Assembly (NCBI GenBank): GCA_963835775.1
Contig: CAWIHB010000004.1
Coordinates: forward strand, 310,001-374,000
From: Palsa-504 sp963835775
GTDB taxonomy: Bacteria; Actinomycetota; Actinomycetes; Streptosporangiales; Streptosporangiaceae
DNA length: 64,000 bases
Direction: 5' to 3'
Below are positions 62,457 to 64,000 of the stretch, in pieces. The notes beneath the pieces were generated by a model that saw nothing but the letters and a program-made list of their open reading frames with translations, was not told where the DNA came from and did no database searches. The translations under genes and the position numbers were made by a program. Positions within the stretch are counted from its first letter, which is position 1. Each line of letters starts with the position of its first letter.

Positions 62457-63983
62457 ATGGAAGACATGCTCACCACCGAGCATGACGGGTGCGGACGCTG
62501 CCTGGTGGCAGTACGCCGCCTGAGCAGGACGACCGACAAGACCAGCAGCCCGCAGCGGCAGGGAGACCAGGACCTGCAGGCAGCAGCCGACGCCGGAGGC
62601 CACATCATCGCGTGGGCCGATGACTGGGAGGTCTCGGGCGCCACGGACCCGATGACCCGCAAGGGCCTGGGCCCGTGGCTGCGGGGCGAGATGGGGCCGT
62701 ATGACGGGATCGTGGCCCCGACCGTCGACCGGGTAGGCCGCAACGTGCGGGACACGCTGAACACGCAGGAGCTGCTGACGAGCCGGGACCGGGTCGTGGT
62801 CACGGCCGATCACGCCGGGGTGTGGGATTTCAGCGACCCCAATCAGGAAAATGAGTGGCTGGCCAAGGCGTGGGGGTCGCAGATGGAGCTGCGCGCGATC
62901 CAGAAGCGCAACCGGGACGAGACGATCCGGGCGCGGAAGGCGGGCGAGCCGAAGCAGCGTCCCTCCTACGGGTACATGTACATCCGGCTCGTGCCCACCG
63001 GGAAGGTCGACCATGTGGAGCTGGACCCGGTCGCGTCGGAGATCATCCGGGAGGTGGCGCGGCGGATCCTGGCCGACGAAACGGGAAAGATTACGGTAGC
63101 GACCGAAGCGGTCAGGCTCACCCGGGAAGGGGTTCCGTGCCCGTCGGACCGGCGGGCCCAGTTGTACGGCCGTCCGGTCACGGGCGGGGAATGGACCGGT
63201 CACACCCTCAAGCACATCTTGTGCAGTGAGGCCGCACTGGGGTACCTCATGCACGGCGGGCGGCCGGTTACCGGTGAGGATGGCCGGCCAGCCCGGATCG
63301 CTGAGCCGTTGTGGGATCGGCCGACGCGGGACGCGCTGATAGCCGCGACCGCGCCGAAACGGGATGGGCACCGTGCGCCGAAGGGCATGCAGTTGCTGAC
63401 CGGGGCGGCGTTCTGCGGCACCTGCGGAGCCCGGCTGCACGTCAAGGGCGGCGAGAACGGCAGGCACGCGTACGGGTGCAGTGCGCGGATACGCGGCATC
63501 CCCGCATCAGCGGCGTGCAAGCCCGCCCCCACCATGGTCATCACGGCCATGGATGCGCTGGTGGGCAGGTGGTTCCTGGCCCGGTACGGGGCGGGGGAGG
63601 TGATGCGGAAGATCTACGATCCCGGTACCGGGCACGCAGCCCAGATCGCCGACCTGGACGCCACGCGCACCCGGCTGCGGGAGGACCGGCAGGCCGGACT
63701 GTACGACTCACCGGAGGACGCGGAATGGTTCCGCACCGAATACCGTCGGCTCGGGGAAGAAATCACGACGCTGAGGGCACTGCCCGAACGCAAGCCGGGC
63801 ATGCGCATGGTGCCCACGAGCCGCACGATAGCCCAGGAGTGGGACGCGGCCGATAACGCGCGACGGCGGGAAATGCTCGCAGAGTTCGAGGTCCGCGTGG
63901 TACTGCATCCCACGGGGCATGACCCGCGCGTGGCGATTACCGGCATGGAGATCAGCCCGGACGGGTTCGAGCTGGCCGGCTGA
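62457..63983 (+). CDS. Large serine recombinase/integrase
   Basis: A 508-residue protein. The resolvase catalytic domain (about 14-150) has RRLSRTTDKTSSPQRQ, with probable nucleophile S23, and PTVDRVGRNVRDT. A recombinase domain (about 165-280; RPSYGYM) and a zinc beta-ribbon follow (FCGTCGARL...YGCSARIRG...AC, about 318-352). A coiled-coil (about 400-440) precedes the C-terminus. ATG 62457 has GGGAG 9 nt upstream; the frame is open much further 5' but only across the HNH remnant. Such enzymes integrate phages or mobile islands. The element presumably continues past 64000. Confidence 0.9.
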   Translation: MEDMLTTEHDGCGRCLVAVRRLSRTTDKTSSPQRQGDQDLQAAADAGGHIIAWADDWEVSGATDPMTRKGLGPWLRGEMGPYDGIVAPTVDRVGRNVRDTLNTQELLTSRDRVVVTADHAGVWDFSDPNQENEWLAKAWGSQMELRAIQKRNRDETIRARKAGEPKQRPSYGYMYIRLVPTGKVDHVELDPVASEIIREVARRILADETGKITVATEAVRLTREGVPCPSDRRAQLYGRPVTGGEWTGHTLKHILCSEAALGYLMHGGRPVTGEDGRPARIAEPLWDRPTRDALIAATAPKRDGHRAPKGMQLLTGAAFCGTCGARLHVKGGENGRHAYGCSARIRGIPASAACKPAPTMVITAMDALVGRWFLARYGAGEVMRKIYDPGTGHAAQIADLDATRTRLREDRQAGLYDSPEDAEWFRTEYRRLGEEITTLRALPERKPGMRMVPTSRTIAQEWDAADNARRREMLAEFEVRVVLHPTGHDPRVAITGMEISPDGFELAG

Positions 63984-64000
63984 GAAGCCCGCACAGCAGG

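Overview
The window is a 64 kb piece of a high-GC actinobacterial chromosome. GTG starts, ATGA/GTGA overlaps and strong GC3 bias are pervasive. Much of the order follows the mycobacterial core: tRNA-Leu, pdtaR, hotdog thioesterase, polA, rpsA, coaE and uvrB (compare Rv1626-Rv1633), then pyrG, NUDIX, ald and a XerD-type recombinase (compare Rv1699-Rv1701). The extra genes (secreted aldose epimerase, class F sortase cluster, polymorphic-toxin remnant, large serine recombinase) point to a non-mycobacterial filamentous or soil actinomycete. The genus cannot be fixed from the sequence alone.

Region 1 (1-16.9 kb) is the most interesting. gltB (5' end outside the window) and gltD, encoding glutamate synthase, are followed in the same orientation by a signalling cluster: a zinc-ribbon/FHA protein (one-base frameshift), a four-helix GlnX-like membrane sensor, a coiled-coil protein, a PknG-type kinase with an additional N-terminal zinc ribbon, a zinc-ribbon PP2C phosphatase, a VWA protein, a second zinc-ribbon/FHA protein and a second PP2C. 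In mycobacteria GlnX-PknG controls glutamate metabolism through the FHA protein GarA, which acts on glutamate synthase. Here the presumed target, sensor, kinase, phosphatases and FHA adaptors all sit together.

Region 2 (16.9-32.5 kb) holds a LAGLIDADG/HTH gene beside a tRNA-Leu(CAA), pdtaR, a thioesterase, a secreted galM-like gene, polA, rpsA with a perfect 14-bp terminator stem, a MaoC hydratase, an IclR regulator, coaE, a methyltransferase remnant, uvrB, a lipid/diacylglycerol kinase and a HAD-like protein. Region 3 (32.5-41.2 kb) holds a GNAT remnant, a DMT-type transporter, pyrG, NUDIX, ald, a xerD-like gene, a nine-copy 14-bp repeat that supplies the stop codons of two convergent genes, an NmrA-like protein, a sirtuin and an alpha/beta hydrolase.

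Region 4 (41.2-54.1 kb) is accessory: an orphan immunity-like protein, a three-gene sortase F/DUF4397 cluster behind a six-codon leader ORF, a small GNAT, an ECF sigma factor, HAD, NUDIX, a frameshifted LLM flavin oxidoreductase, a 28-residue membrane protein, a P450, a D,D-carboxypeptidase, a C45-like peptidase, and a frameshifted RelA/SpoT-like toxin cassette with its adjacent small partner. Region 5 (54.1-64 kb) has a RecQ helicase with a phosphoribosyltransferase-like tail, a SNF2/SWIM pair, ndk, decayed ORFs, an HNH (13E12-type) remnant and a large serine recombinase at what looks like the edge of an integrated element.

Single-base frameshifts recur in otherwise well-conserved genes (near 5.9, 28.3, 48.6, 53.2-53.4, 61.7 and 62.3 kb). 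Either accessory genes are decaying or the assembly has residual indels, so frameshift-based conclusions are provisional.
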